Of a DNA stretch of 64,000 bases, positions 25,637-33,841 are shown one piece after another. Position numbers and translations under genes: made by a program. Positions within the stretch are counted from its first letter, which is position 1; every line of letters begins with the position of its first letter. Location: contig NZ_CP102382.1 of assembly GCF_024628805.1 (NCBI RefSeq), positions 2,356,001-2,420,000 on the forward strand, read 5' to 3'. Origin of the DNA: Paenimyroides aestuarii (GTDB lineage Bacteria > Bacteroidota > Bacteroidia > Flavobacteriales > Flavobacteriaceae). The notes beneath the pieces are model-generated. The model searched no databases. It was not told the origin of the DNA and saw only the letters and a program-made list of their open reading frames with translations.

Positions 25637-26561
25637 GTATGTGTTTTATAATTTTTTGCACAGATTCTTGATACGAAAACCATTTTGCATCTTCGTTTCG
25701 TTTAAACCAAGTTAGTTGTCTTTTGGCAAATCGGCGGGTATTTTTCTTAATTTCTTCAATTGCATCATTTAAAGAAATTTTTTCATCAAAAAAATCAAAA
25801 AGCTCTCTGTAACCAACTGTTTGTAAAGCGTTTAATTGTTGGTATTCCTTTAAACCAGCCACTTCGTGTAGCAAACCATTTTGCATCATTGCATCAACGC
25901 GTTGGTTGATACGTTGGTACATTATTTCGCGTGGGGCTTCTAAACCAATCACAATGGGAACAAAATTTCTTGCTTTTTTAGGTTGATTTAAAAACGAAGA
26001 GTAAGGTGCTTGTGCTGCGATTGATACCCCGATAAAACGTTTCATGCGCTGTTGGTTTTGCAACGTTTGCGGATTGTTTTCGTTTAAAAAATGGAAATAA
26101 TCGGGATCTAATTGCTGCAAGGTTTTCTGTAAATATTCAAAACCATGCGTGTTGTAATTCTGGTCGATTTTGGCTTTTATTTCATTGGAAACTTCCGGAA
26201 AATCATCAAATCCTTTTAAAATGGCATCTACATACAAACCAGAACCTCCCACCACAATTTGTATATGGTTTTGCATGAATAATTCATCTAACAATGCCAA
26301 AGCTTCTTTTTCGTAATCGCCCACATTGTAATCTTCGGTAATTGATTTATTTTGAATGAAATAGTGCGGTGCTTGTGCTAATTCTTCTTTGGAAGGAACG
26401 GCGGTACCAATGGTCATTTCTTTAAAAAACTGTCGGCTATCACACGATACAATAGCGCAATTAAAATGATTTGCCAGTTTTATGGATAATGCGGTTTTGC
26501 CAATTGCAGTGGCACCAATGATTACAATTAAGTAGTTAGTTGTTGATTTTAACTGCTCCAT
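25620..26561 (-). CDS. miaA: tRNA dimethylallyltransferase MiaA
   Basis: Adds a dimethylallyl group to A37 of tRNAs that read codons starting with U, the first step of ms2i6A synthesis. The 313-residue protein has the Walker A loop IIGATAIGKTALSIKLA (about 15-31), the substrate motif VSCDSRQFF, the VVGGSGLYVDAIL segment and the C-terminal TRRFAKRQLTWFKRN that contacts tRNA. It overlaps the upstream channel gene by 26 bases and the downstream thioesterase by 17. Confidence 0.96.
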   Translation of the reverse strand: MEQLKSTTNYLIVIIGATAIGKTALSIKLANHFNCAIVSCDSRQFFKEMTIGTAVPSKEELAQAPHYFIQNKSITEDYNVGDYEKEALALLDELFMQNHIQIVVGGSGLYVDAILKGFDDFPEVSNEIKAKIDQNYNTHGFEYLQKTLQQLDPDYFHFLNENNPQTLQNQQRMKRFIGVSIAAQAPYSSFLNQPKKARNFVPIVIGLEAPREIMYQRINQRVDAMMQNGLLHEVAGLKEYQQLNALQTVGYRELFDFFDEKISLNDAIEEIKKNTRRFAKRQLTWFKRNEDAKWFSYQESVQKIIKHIHAITQ

Positions 26562-27384
26562 CTATAAATTTTTCGCCGCAATTGTAGCAAAAATTAGCAT
26601 ATTCGTTATAAATATACATTTTGCAACGCGGACAATTTTTCTGATTTTTTTTACCTTTTCTGTTTTTTGCCAATTCAGCGGTTACAATTCCAGTTGGCAC
26701 TGCAATGATACCATAACCCATAATCATGATGAACGATGCAATTGCTTTACCAACAGGCGTGATTGGGGCAATATCACCATAGCCAACCGTTGTCATGGTT
26801 ACAATACACCAATAAATACTGTTTGGAATATTGGTAAAACCATTGTGGCGGCCTTCTACAATGTACATTATTGTTCCTAAAATTATAGACATAACAAAAA
26901 TAAAATACACAAAAACAATGATTTTACTCATGCTGGCACGCAACGATTCTTTAATATGCGAAGATTGATTTAAGAAAGGAATTAAATCTAAAATAGCAAA
27001 CAATCGCAGTAATCTTAACGAGCGAATTACAGTAAGCGCTTCGGATCCAGGTATAAAAAAACTTAAATACATGGGCAAAAGCGATATTAAATCAACAAAT
27101 CCGTAGAAACTAAAAATGTAATTGAGTGGTTTTTTGTTACTAATGATGCGCAATATGTATTCAATAGAAAAAAATACGGTGATAATCCATTCGCTTATTA
27201 CAAAAAAATCGTGGTAAAGCTCATCATATCTAATGATACTTGCCATCATAATCAATACCACACTAAGCAAAATGATCACCAACAGCAATAAATCAAATGT
27301 TTTTCCTGCTAATGTGCTTGTGCCATAGATAATAATGTAGATTTTCTGACGAAGAATTTCGTATTTGCTTTTTACTTTTTTCAT
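26536..27384 (-). CDS. Voltage-gated-type potassium channel with C-terminal zinc ribbon
   Basis: A 282-residue six-transmembrane ion channel. S4 is visible as LTVIRSLRLLRLF (about 117-129) with regularly spaced arginines, and the potassium filter TVGYGD is at 199-204 between S5 and S6. After the last membrane segment there is a basic linker (NRKGKKNQKN) and a four-cysteine ribbon: CPRC at 251-254 and CYNC at 266-269. A zinc ribbon on a bacterial Kv-type channel is unusual and could be a redox or metal sensor, or a structural cap; this is inference. First gene of an overlapped unit with miaA. Confidence 0.88.
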   Translation of the reverse strand: MKKVKSKYEILRQKIYIIIYGTSTLAGKTFDLLLLVIILLSVVLIMMASIIRYDELYHDFFVISEWIITVFFSIEYILRIISNKKPLNYIFSFYGFVDLISLLPMYLSFFIPGSEALTVIRSLRLLRLFAILDLIPFLNQSSHIKESLRASMSKIIVFVYFIFVMSIILGTIMYIVEGRHNGFTNIPNSIYWCIVTMTTVGYGDIAPITPVGKAIASFIMIMGYGIIAVPTGIVTAELAKNRKGKKNQKNCPRCKMYIYNEYANFCYNCGEKFIDGAVKINN

Positions 27385-27386
27385 TC

Positions 27387-28706
27387 CTAGAACGATAGCA
27401 ATTTATAATCTTTTTTTGTGTAAAGATAATGTTTTATAGTGTTTAAGACATCTTTGGTGTAAACCAGTTGAATTAATTTCTTTTGCAACACATCGGTATT
27501 CAATACTTGATAATTCAAATCAAAAAAACAATAGCCTTTAAAAATACCATTCTCAATAACCACTGCACTTTTTTCGTTTATAGTTCTTCCTTTTAAAATA
27601 ATGATTTTTTTATTCCACAGCAATTCATTTTTACTCAATAAATCATTAAATAGTGTATTGTGCATGTCGGTGGGATAGTTGATTTGTTCGGAAGCTGAAA
27701 GGGCGTTTTGAACCTGTTCTACAATTTCGTTTTCTTGATACAAATCGTTGATAAATTGTACGGCATTTTTTTGGGTTTTGAACGATTGTAGGGCTTTTTT
27801 ACGACCGTTTGATTTTTGAATTTTCAATGTTTCGTAACCGCTGTCTAATTTTTCTTGATAAACTGCCCACAAAAAAGGCGATTTTCGTTGTGTGATATTT
27901 AAAACCGGTTTGTTGTGCAACAGCTCTTCCCGTTCTTTCAGCAAAGCGATTAATTCGTTGCCGGTTTCCTCAAATGTAACGGTGTACACTTCTTTTTGAA
28001 TGCGTTTGGCAATTTTGGAATCGGCAGTAAAAATTTGATTGAGCTTTTTACGGATATTGTTGCTTTTGCCGATATAAATAATATTTCCTTTATCGTTGTG
28101 CACATAAAAAATACCTACAGTGGAAGGAATATTTTGTAAAATATCGAACAATTTTGGTGAAATGCCCTGATGTTGCTCGTTCTTAATTTGTTGTTTCACA
28201 ATTTGCTTGTCCAAATCTTTATCAAGCAATAACTTGAACAATTTCAACGTAGCCATAGCATCACCGCTTGCTCTGTGACGATCAGCAATAGGAATTCCCA
28301 ATGAGCGAACCAATTTACCCAAGCTATACGCTTCTGCATCGGGCAACAAAATCTTAGACATTTCAACAGTGCACAGCGTAGATTTCTGAAAATTATAGCC
28401 CAACCGATCAAATTCTAATTTTAAAACCCGATAATCAAAAGATGCGTTGTGTGCCACAATGATACAACCTTCGGTTATTTCAATGATGCGTTTGGCAACC
28501 TCAAAAAACTTCGGAGCCTGACGTAGCATAGCGTTGTTTATACCAGTAAGTTTTACAACAAACGGCTGAATGGGAATTTCAGGATTAACCAGGCTGATGA
28601 ACTGATCTATAATTTCAACACCGTCAAACTTATAAATGGCAATTTCGGTAATGCCTTCTTTATTAAATTGTCCGCCGGTGGTTTCTATATCTATAATTGC
28701 GTACAC
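27387..28706 (-). CDS. DEDD exonuclease fused to GIY-YIG nuclease domain (Cho-like)
   Basis: A 439-residue protein with an N-terminal DnaQ-like 3'-5' exonuclease domain (residues 1-175; metal site FAIIDIE-type DIETTGG at 6-12, later HNASFD and HRASGDA) and, from about 200, a UvrC N-terminal-like GIY-YIG domain (GIFYVHNDKGNIIYIGKSNN). The C-terminal third is not recognised. This domain fusion is known in Bacteroidota and Actinobacteria and is thought to act in excision-type DNA repair, with GIY-YIG cutting and the exonuclease trimming. It ends 2 bases before the channel gene, suggesting co-transcription. Confidence 0.87.
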   Translation of the reverse strand: MYAIIDIETTGGQFNKEGITEIAIYKFDGVEIIDQFISLVNPEIPIQPFVVKLTGINNAMLRQAPKFFEVAKRIIEITEGCIIVAHNASFDYRVLKLEFDRLGYNFQKSTLCTVEMSKILLPDAEAYSLGKLVRSLGIPIADRHRASGDAMATLKLFKLLLDKDLDKQIVKQQIKNEQHQGISPKLFDILQNIPSTVGIFYVHNDKGNIIYIGKSNNIRKKLNQIFTADSKIAKRIQKEVYTVTFEETGNELIALLKEREELLHNKPVLNITQRKSPFLWAVYQEKLDSGYETLKIQKSNGRKKALQSFKTQKNAVQFINDLYQENEIVEQVQNALSASEQINYPTDMHNTLFNDLLSKNELLWNKKIIILKGRTINEKSAVVIENGIFKGYCFFDLNYQVLNTDVLQKKLIQLVYTKDVLNTIKHYLYTKKDYKLLSF

Positions 28707-28809
28707 TGTAATGATTTGGCAGCCCTCTAAAAAGTGGGCTGGTTTATTAAAGGCTAAAATACGAAAAATGTTAATGGTATTAAAAATGATTTTCTTTCTA
28801 ACAAATTCT

Positions 28810-29178
28810 TTAATCTACATAAAAATAAGAAATACGTTCAGCTACTTTATTATCTTTTAAATAAACTTGTCTTAATCTATAATGAGTACTAGAAGGTGAT
28901 TCAGAGTATTGTAAGGCATCGATATCATTTTGTGGATTCCATTCAACAATTGGATTACCAATTATTTTTAAAACTTCTTCTTTTGTCATTCCTTCTTTAA
29001 TTTTCAAAAATTTTTTATGAGAATAATTTTCTGAAAATTTTGTTTCTTCAACAAGAAGTGTATTCAGTAGAAGTCCGGAGTATCCATCAAGGTTTAAAAC
29101 TGGAATCAATTGTTTTAAAGCAAAAAGGAATATTACAGTAAGTAAAATACTTAAAACAAAATTTTTAATTTTTTTCAT
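28810..29178 (-). CDS. Hypothetical membrane-anchored protein with SmpA/OmlA-like motif
   Basis: A 122-residue protein: an N-terminal hydrophobic anchor (KNFVLSILLTVIFLFALKQL) followed by a small soluble domain containing IKEGMTKEEVLKIIGNP, the wording found in SmpA/OmlA (BamE-like) folds, and ending in beta-strand-like YRLRQVYLKDNKVAERISYF. The open frame continues 26 codons upstream, but that part lies inside yggS and does not look like a signal sequence, so the ATG at 29178 is chosen. Sixteen bases separate it from yggS. Function unknown. Confidence 0.65.
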   Translation of the reverse strand: MKKIKNFVLSILLTVIFLFALKQLIPVLNLDGYSGLLLNTLLVEETKFSENYSHKKFLKIKEGMTKEEVLKIIGNPIVEWNPQNDIDALQYSESPSSTHYRLRQVYLKDNKVAERISYFYVD

Positions 29179-29194
29179 CTGGTGAATATTTGAA

Positions 29195-29854
29195 TTACCT
29201 CCCTCCAAAAATTGAACTTCCAATGCGAACAATAGTGCTTCCGCATTCAATAGCAATTTTATAGTCGCCGCTCATTCCCATAGAAAGTTGCTGAAAATGA
29301 CAATTGGGTAATTGGTAAGGCTGTAAATAATCGAAAATATCTTTTAGAGATTGAAATTCTGAACGAATTTTATCCTGATTTTCTGTAAAAGATGCCATTC
29401 CCATTAATCCAATTACTTTGATATGTTCTAGCGATTTGAATTCTTCGGAATGTATCAATTGCAGCAATTCATCGTGTGCCAAACCAAATTTCGATTCTTC
29501 GGTGGCTATATATACTTGCAATAAACAATGGATGGTTCTTCGCCATTTTTTTGCTTGTTTGTTGATCTCTTTCAACAGTTTTAAACTATCCACACCGTGA
29601 ATTAAGCTTACGTAAGGTGCCATGTATTTTACCTTGTTGGTTTGCACGTGGCCAATCATGTGCCATTGGATGTCTTTAGGCATTTGTTGCCATTTTTCAG
29701 TCATTTCCTGAATTTTGTTTTCGCCAAAAATCCGCTGACCTGCATTATAGGCTTCCAGCAAATCGGCAACCGGTTTTGTTTTAGAAACCGCTACCAAATG
29801 AACATGTTCCGGTAAAGTATCTTTTATATTTTGTAAGTTTTCAGCTATATTCAT
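29195..29854 (-). CDS. YggS-family PLP homeostasis protein
   Basis: A 219-residue alanine-racemase-like, single-domain PLP-binding protein (YggS/PROSC), which buffers pyridoxal phosphate and affects amino-acid balance rather than catalysing a known reaction. The PLP lysine lies in VHLVAVSKTKP (about residue 24) and the family core FGENKIQEM, IQWHMIGHVQTNK, LMGMASFTEN and LSMGMSGDYKIAIECGST are all present. The longer frame would start 11 codons upstream inside the ACCACAAAG motif region; MNIAENLQNIK is chosen. Confidence 0.93.
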   Translation of the reverse strand: MNIAENLQNIKDTLPEHVHLVAVSKTKPVADLLEAYNAGQRIFGENKIQEMTEKWQQMPKDIQWHMIGHVQTNKVKYMAPYVSLIHGVDSLKLLKEINKQAKKWRRTIHCLLQVYIATEESKFGLAHDELLQLIHSEEFKSLEHIKVIGLMGMASFTENQDKIRSEFQSLKDIFDYLQPYQLPNCHFQQLSMGMSGDYKIAIECGSTIVRIGSSIFGGR

Positions 29855-29856
29855 TT

Positions 29857-30318
29857 TTTTTACCACAAAGTTTTTAAGTTTTTGCACAAAGTTTACAAAG
29901 AGCCGTTTATTACTCTTTTTAAACCGTGTTTTAATAATACAACATTAAAGTTTATTAATAATCCAAGCTTGAAATTTCCTAATTTCATATAGGTTAGTGT
30001 TTGTGCTAAATGTACGTCGTTTAATGCATCTACACTTTTTATTTCGATTACTAATTTATTTTCAACCAATAAATCCATTCTATAACCACACTCAAGTTTT
30101 ACATTCTCAAAAACCAAAGGCATTGCTTTTTCTTTTTCAACCTTTATACCTTCTTGTTTAATTTTATAGAATAAACATTCTTTATAGGCGCTTTCTAACA
30201 ATCCAGGACCTAAGGCTTTATGAACATCAATGGCAAAACCAATAACTTTATTAGATAATTCATTTTCAATCATAGTTTTATTTCCTTTGTGTGAAATCTT
30301 TGTGTCTTTTGTGGTTAA
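29857..30318. repeat. Inverted CCACAAAG motifs bounding the GxxExxY gene
   Basis: TTTTACCACAAAG at 29857-29869 and its inverted form CTTTTGTGGTTAA at 30306-30318 bracket the GxxExxY gene. The flanks also carry further short ACAAAG-type repeats. Similar accessory context is common for GxxExxY genes, so the unit may have entered as a cassette. No transposase and no clear target duplication are visible. Confidence 0.4.
29893..30273 (-). CDS. GxxExxY protein
   Basis: A 126-residue member of the GxxExxY family (TIGR04256), named after the motif GLLESAYKECL visible at about residues 23-33. The later YRMDLLVENKLVIEIKSVDAL resembles a PD-(D/E)xK nuclease core (D and E-x-K), so a nuclease fold is plausible, but its role is unknown. 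The gene sits alone between yggS and the DUF1015 gene and is bracketed by inverted CCACAAAG motifs. Confidence 0.9.
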   Translation of the reverse strand: MIENELSNKVIGFAIDVHKALGPGLLESAYKECLFYKIKQEGIKVEKEKAMPLVFENVKLECGYRMDLLVENKLVIEIKSVDALNDVHLAQTLTYMKLGNFKLGLLINFNVVLLKHGLKRVINGSL

Positions 30319-30319
30319 T

Positions 30320-31534
30320 CTACAATTCGTAAATTATTAATCCATTTCTTAATTTTGGTTCAATATAGGTGCTTTTTGGGGGCATAGTTAAATCGTTATC
30401 TGCAAGAGTTTTTATTTCGCTTATTGTTGATGGATATAAAATAAAACCAATTTTAAATTCCCCATTATCTACCTTGTTTACCAATTCAATGATATTTTTA
30501 TTTCCTGGGATGTAACTAATTCTGCTATCGGTTCTTAGATCTTTTATATTCAACAAAGGGTTTAATATTTTTTTGTATAATATTTGAGCATCTAATCTAT
30601 CGATAATGCGTTCGTTTTCAGGAAGTTCTTTTAATGCAAGCGAATAAAATGTGCCTTCTAGATACATTCCAAACGTATATTTTTTGTTAGGTTTCCAAAA
30701 TTCATGTACTTTTTCAACCGTAAAATCATTTTCCAAAACAGATAAAAATTCGGCAGTTTCCATACCGTTTAAATCATGAACCAAGCGGTTGTATTCATTA
30801 ATTTGTATCAATTTTTCACAAATTAAATAGCTCATAAAATAATTCATATTATCACTTGCATCAACCCCTTTTTCGTTCAACAATAAATTAGATGTTGCCG
30901 AACGATGATGACCATCTGCAATATACAAATTGGGCATTTTTTGGAAACTTTGTTGAATAAAATCTAAGTCACCTTCCGCATCTATTTTCCAAATAATATG
31001 GCGCTCACGGTTTGTTGTAGAAAAATCATACAAGGCAGGTTGATTCATTTTTTCGCCAATCCATTGCTCTAGTTCTTCACAATTTGGATACATCATTAAA
31101 ACCGGTTCGGTATTGAAACGGGTTTCGTTGAAATAATCTTTCAGATTTTCAACGCGGTATTGCAAGGTGTTTTCGTGTTTTTTAATGATGTTTTCCTTAT
31201 AATCTTGAAGCGATGTTCCTGCTAAAATACCTATAAAATTATTTTTTTTAGTTTTGATTTGATACAAATACATTGCGGGCTTTTCGTCTTTAATCAAGAT
31301 GCCGTCTCGTTTAAAATCCTCGTATTTTGTAGCCACCATTTTATAACGGCGTATCGGATCAATCTTTTCTTGATTGATAAAGGCCAAATTAACGATGTGA
31401 AGAAACGAAAACGGATTAAAATCGAGCCACGAAGCCAGTTCGGCTGCCGAATAATCATCATAAGGACGCGTAGTGACCAACGAAACTTTATCTGCCGCCG
31501 GACGAACTGCTTTAAAAGGAATTATATCTGCCAT
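30320..31534 (-). CDS. DUF1015 domain-containing protein
   Basis: A 404-residue protein matching the DUF1015 (PF06245) family across its length: MADIIPFKAVRPAADKV, the LYQIKTKKNNFIGILAG region, YIADGHHRSATSNLLLNE in the centre (a conserved His-His-Arg site) and a C-terminal MPPKSTYIEPKLRNGL, which resembles a conserved metal or phosphate-binding tail. The family is described as a predicted HTH-associated or serine kinase-related protein, with unproven biochemistry. In Flavobacteriia it is often found near serine and PLP metabolism genes; here yggS is nearby. Confidence 0.88.
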   Translation of the reverse strand: MADIIPFKAVRPAADKVSLVTTRPYDDYSAAELASWLDFNPFSFLHIVNLAFINQEKIDPIRRYKMVATKYEDFKRDGILIKDEKPAMYLYQIKTKKNNFIGILAGTSLQDYKENIIKKHENTLQYRVENLKDYFNETRFNTEPVLMMYPNCEELEQWIGEKMNQPALYDFSTTNRERHIIWKIDAEGDLDFIQQSFQKMPNLYIADGHHRSATSNLLLNEKGVDASDNMNYFMSYLICEKLIQINEYNRLVHDLNGMETAEFLSVLENDFTVEKVHEFWKPNKKYTFGMYLEGTFYSLALKELPENERIIDRLDAQILYKKILNPLLNIKDLRTDSRISYIPGNKNIIELVNKVDNGEFKIGFILYPSTISEIKTLADNDLTMPPKSTYIEPKLRNGLIIYEL

Positions 31535-31585
31535 TTATTTAAAATCAAATTAATAAATAGTCTCTGTTATGGTACAGTAACTGTT

Positions 31586-31633
31586 AAGCTGAACTTGTTT
31601 AACTGCGTTCAATTCGCAAGTTCGGGTCAGCTT
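31586..31633. repeat. Extragenic imperfect palindrome
   Basis: Outer arms AAGCTGA (31586-31592) and TCAGCTT (31627-31633) with inner arms ACTTG and CAAGT, plus a GAAACAAGTTCAGAATGC segment shortly after that repeats part of an arm. It lies in the 257-base spacer between DUF1015 and the 3-hydroxyacyl-CoA dehydrogenase terminator. It has the look of a REP-like intergenic repeat; only one copy was noticed in the window. Confidence 0.4.
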
Positions 31634-31742
31634 CTCATTATTTAAATTTCAAGATGTGATTCCGAAACAAGTTCAGAATGCCAAAACATTTCAAATTAGT
31701 ATTTATAAAGGTACTAAATGTATCTATTAAAAAAACAGAAAA

Positions 31743-31767
31743 GACAATTGAACATTGTTCAATCGTC
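31743..31767 (-). terminator. Terminator after the 3-hydroxyacyl-CoA dehydrogenase gene
   Basis: An 11-bp stem with one A-C mismatch (GACAATTGAAC with GTTCAATCGTC) and a 3-base loop, followed by a T-rich run on the minus strand. Confidence 0.7.
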
Positions 31768-31791
31768 TTTCAAAATTAATTTTCTATATGA

Positions 31792-32679
31792 TTATGAAAA
31801 CATTTTTGCAACTTTCTCTGCTTTTTTGCTTTCAGAATAATCGTAAAAACCTTCGCCCGATTTCACACCTAATTTTCCTGCCATAACCATGTTTACTAAC
31901 AGCGGACACGGTGCATATTTAGGGTTTTTAAAGCCATCGTACATTACGTTTAAAATCGATAAACAAACATCTAAACCAATAAAATCGGCTAATTGTAAGG
32001 GGCCCATTGGGTGTGCCATTCCCAATTTCATAACCGTATCAATTTCTTGAACACCTGCAACACCGTTGTATAATGTTTCGATAGATTCGTTAATCATAGG
32101 CATTAAGATACGGTTTGCAACAAATCCTGGATAATCGTTTACTTCGGTTGGTGTTTTTCCTAAAGCCAATGATAAATCCATGATTTTTTTGGTAACATCG
32201 TCGCTGGTGTTGTACCCACGGATAATTTCTACCAATTTCATAATAGGCACCGGATTCATAAAGTGCATACCAATAACGCGTTCCGGATTTTTAACAACCG
32301 CTGCAATCTGTGTGATGGAAATAGAAGAAGTGTTTGATGCCAAAATAACATCTTCTCTGCAAACTTCGCTCAATTCTTTAAAGATGTTTAATTTTAGGTT
32401 GATGTTTTCGGTAGCAGCTTCCACAACCAAATCTACGTTTACTACACCGTCTTTAATATCGGTATAAGTAATGATGTTTTCAATAGTAGCTTTTTTATCG
32501 GCTTCGGTAATTGATCCTTTCGCAATCATACGGTCTAAATTAGACACAATGGTGTTCATTCCGCGCTCAATTGCTTTGTCTGAAATATCAATTAAACAAA
32601 CTTTAAATCCTTTTTGTGCAAATGTATGAGCAATTCCATTGCCCATTGTTCCTGCACCAATTACAGCTATATTTTTCAT
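31792..32679 (-). CDS. 3-hydroxyacyl-CoA (3-hydroxybutyryl-CoA) dehydrogenase
   Basis: A 295-residue NAD(P)-dependent dehydrogenase oxidising or reducing 3-hydroxyacyl-CoA, in fatty-acid, butanoate or phenylacetate-type metabolism. The N-terminal Rossmann motif IAVIGAGTMGNGIAHTFAQ opens the protein. The substrate-site residues appear in SNTSSISI (about 116-123), GMHFMNPVPIMKLVE and VNDYPGFVANRIL, and the C-terminal domain has GMAHPMGPLQLADFIGLDVC. It resembles Hbd or PaaH; the pathway cannot be fixed from position. Confidence 0.93.
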   Translation of the reverse strand: MKNIAVIGAGTMGNGIAHTFAQKGFKVCLIDISDKAIERGMNTIVSNLDRMIAKGSITEADKKATIENIITYTDIKDGVVNVDLVVEAATENINLKLNIFKELSEVCREDVILASNTSSISITQIAAVVKNPERVIGMHFMNPVPIMKLVEIIRGYNTSDDVTKKIMDLSLALGKTPTEVNDYPGFVANRILMPMINESIETLYNGVAGVQEIDTVMKLGMAHPMGPLQLADFIGLDVCLSILNVMYDGFKNPKYAPCPLLVNMVMAGKLGVKSGEGFYDYSESKKAEKVAKMFS

Positions 32680-32723
32680 TTTTATGTTTTAATACGATTT
32701 TATGCGAATATACTTTATTTAAT

Positions 32724-33689
32724 TTATTTACCGAAACAATTAATGATTCGATGTGCAATTCTTAATGCTTCTGTTCCGTCTTCTAGGGTTACAATTGGCG
32801 TGGTGTTAGTGTTAATGGCATTGGCAAATGTTTCCAACTCATCTAAAATAGCGTTATTGCTTGGAACAGACGGATTATCGAAATAAATCTGCTTTTTAAC
32901 GCCTTCTGCATTCTGAAGAATTAAATCAAAATCGCCTGGAGTTTCAGGTGCATCTTTCATTTTCACCACTTCACAGATTTTATCTAAATAATCAACAGAA
33001 ATATAGGCGTCTTTTTGAAAAAAACGAGCTTTACGCATATTTTTCATTGAAATTCGACTCGATGTAATGTTTGCAACACAACCGTTTTCAAACTCAATTC
33101 GGGCATTGGCAATATCGGGTGAATCACTAATTACGGCAGTTCCCGTTGCGTGAATGTTTTTAACAGGTGATTTTACCACACTTAAAATGGCATCGATATC
33201 GTGAATCATTAAATCTAAAACCACAGGAACATCAGTACCGCGCGGATTGAATTCTGCCAAACGATGGGTTTCGATAAACATTGGGTTGTGAATTTTATCT
33301 TTCACAGCCATAAATGCCGGATTAAATCGTTCCACATGCCCCACTTGTCCTTTTACATTGAATTCTTTTGCTAGTTCAATAATGTGTTCGGCTTCTTCCA
33401 CCGTATTCGAGATGGGTTTTTCCAAAAAAATATGTTTACCTGCTTTAATTGCTTCCACCGCACAATCGTAATGCGAAAGGGTAGGCGTAACAATATCCAC
33501 CACATCAACCGCTGCAATTAAATCGGTAATCGAATCAAAAGCTTTATAACCAAATTCTGCCGCTACTTTTGCAGCATTTTCTTTAAAAGGATCATAAAAT
33601 CCTACCAATTCGTATTTTGAAGATTGATTTAACAATCGCAAATGAATTTTTCCTAAATGACCTGCGCCTAATACGCCAATTTTTAACAT
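32724..33689 (-). CDS. Gfo/Idh/MocA family oxidoreductase
   Basis: A 321-residue NAD(P)-dependent sugar-type oxidoreductase with the N-terminal Rossmann motif MLKIGVLGAGHLGKIHL, the catalytic-lysine segment FLEKPISNTVEEAE (about 92-105) and the C-terminal substrate domain with DLMIHDIDAILS. The substrate is unknown; UDP-sugars are common for this branch. A perfect TAACTTTG box at 33705-33712 lies so close to the longer possible start at 33707 that only the ATG at 33689 can be used. It is adjacent to the 3-hydroxyacyl-CoA dehydrogenase and on the same strand. Confidence 0.9.
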   Translation of the reverse strand: MLKIGVLGAGHLGKIHLRLLNQSSKYELVGFYDPFKENAAKVAAEFGYKAFDSITDLIAAVDVVDIVTPTLSHYDCAVEAIKAGKHIFLEKPISNTVEEAEHIIELAKEFNVKGQVGHVERFNPAFMAVKDKIHNPMFIETHRLAEFNPRGTDVPVVLDLMIHDIDAILSVVKSPVKNIHATGTAVISDSPDIANARIEFENGCVANITSSRISMKNMRKARFFQKDAYISVDYLDKICEVVKMKDAPETPGDFDLILQNAEGVKKQIYFDNPSVPSNNAILDELETFANAINTNTTPIVTLEDGTEALRIAHRIINCFGK

Positions 33690-33704
33690 ACTGAATGTTT
33701 TTTG

Positions 33705-33712
33705 CAAAGTTA
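33705..33712 (-). promoter_or_regulatory. -7 promoter box for the Gfo/Idh/MocA gene
   Basis: TAACTTTG on the minus strand, an exact TAnnTTTG match 15 bases before the chosen ATG. It rules out the start codon at 33707. Confidence 0.55.
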
Positions 33713-33785
33713 AAATATATTTGAAAACCGAAGTGATTTATTAGCTGAAAGTTACGTTGCCGTTAAAAATATTCTGTATAAAAGC

Positions 33786-33817
33786 TTGCATTAACTTTGA
33801 AAATATGTGTAATTTTG
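33786..33817 (+). promoter_or_regulatory. Promoter of pcm (-33 TTG and -7 TAATTTTG)
   Basis: TTG at 33786-33788 and TAATTTTG at 33810-33817, separated by 21 bases, fit the Bacteroidota promoter pattern well. The pcm start codon follows 24 bases later. Confidence 0.65.
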
Positions 33818-33841
33818 AATGCTTAAGAAACGATTTAAAAG

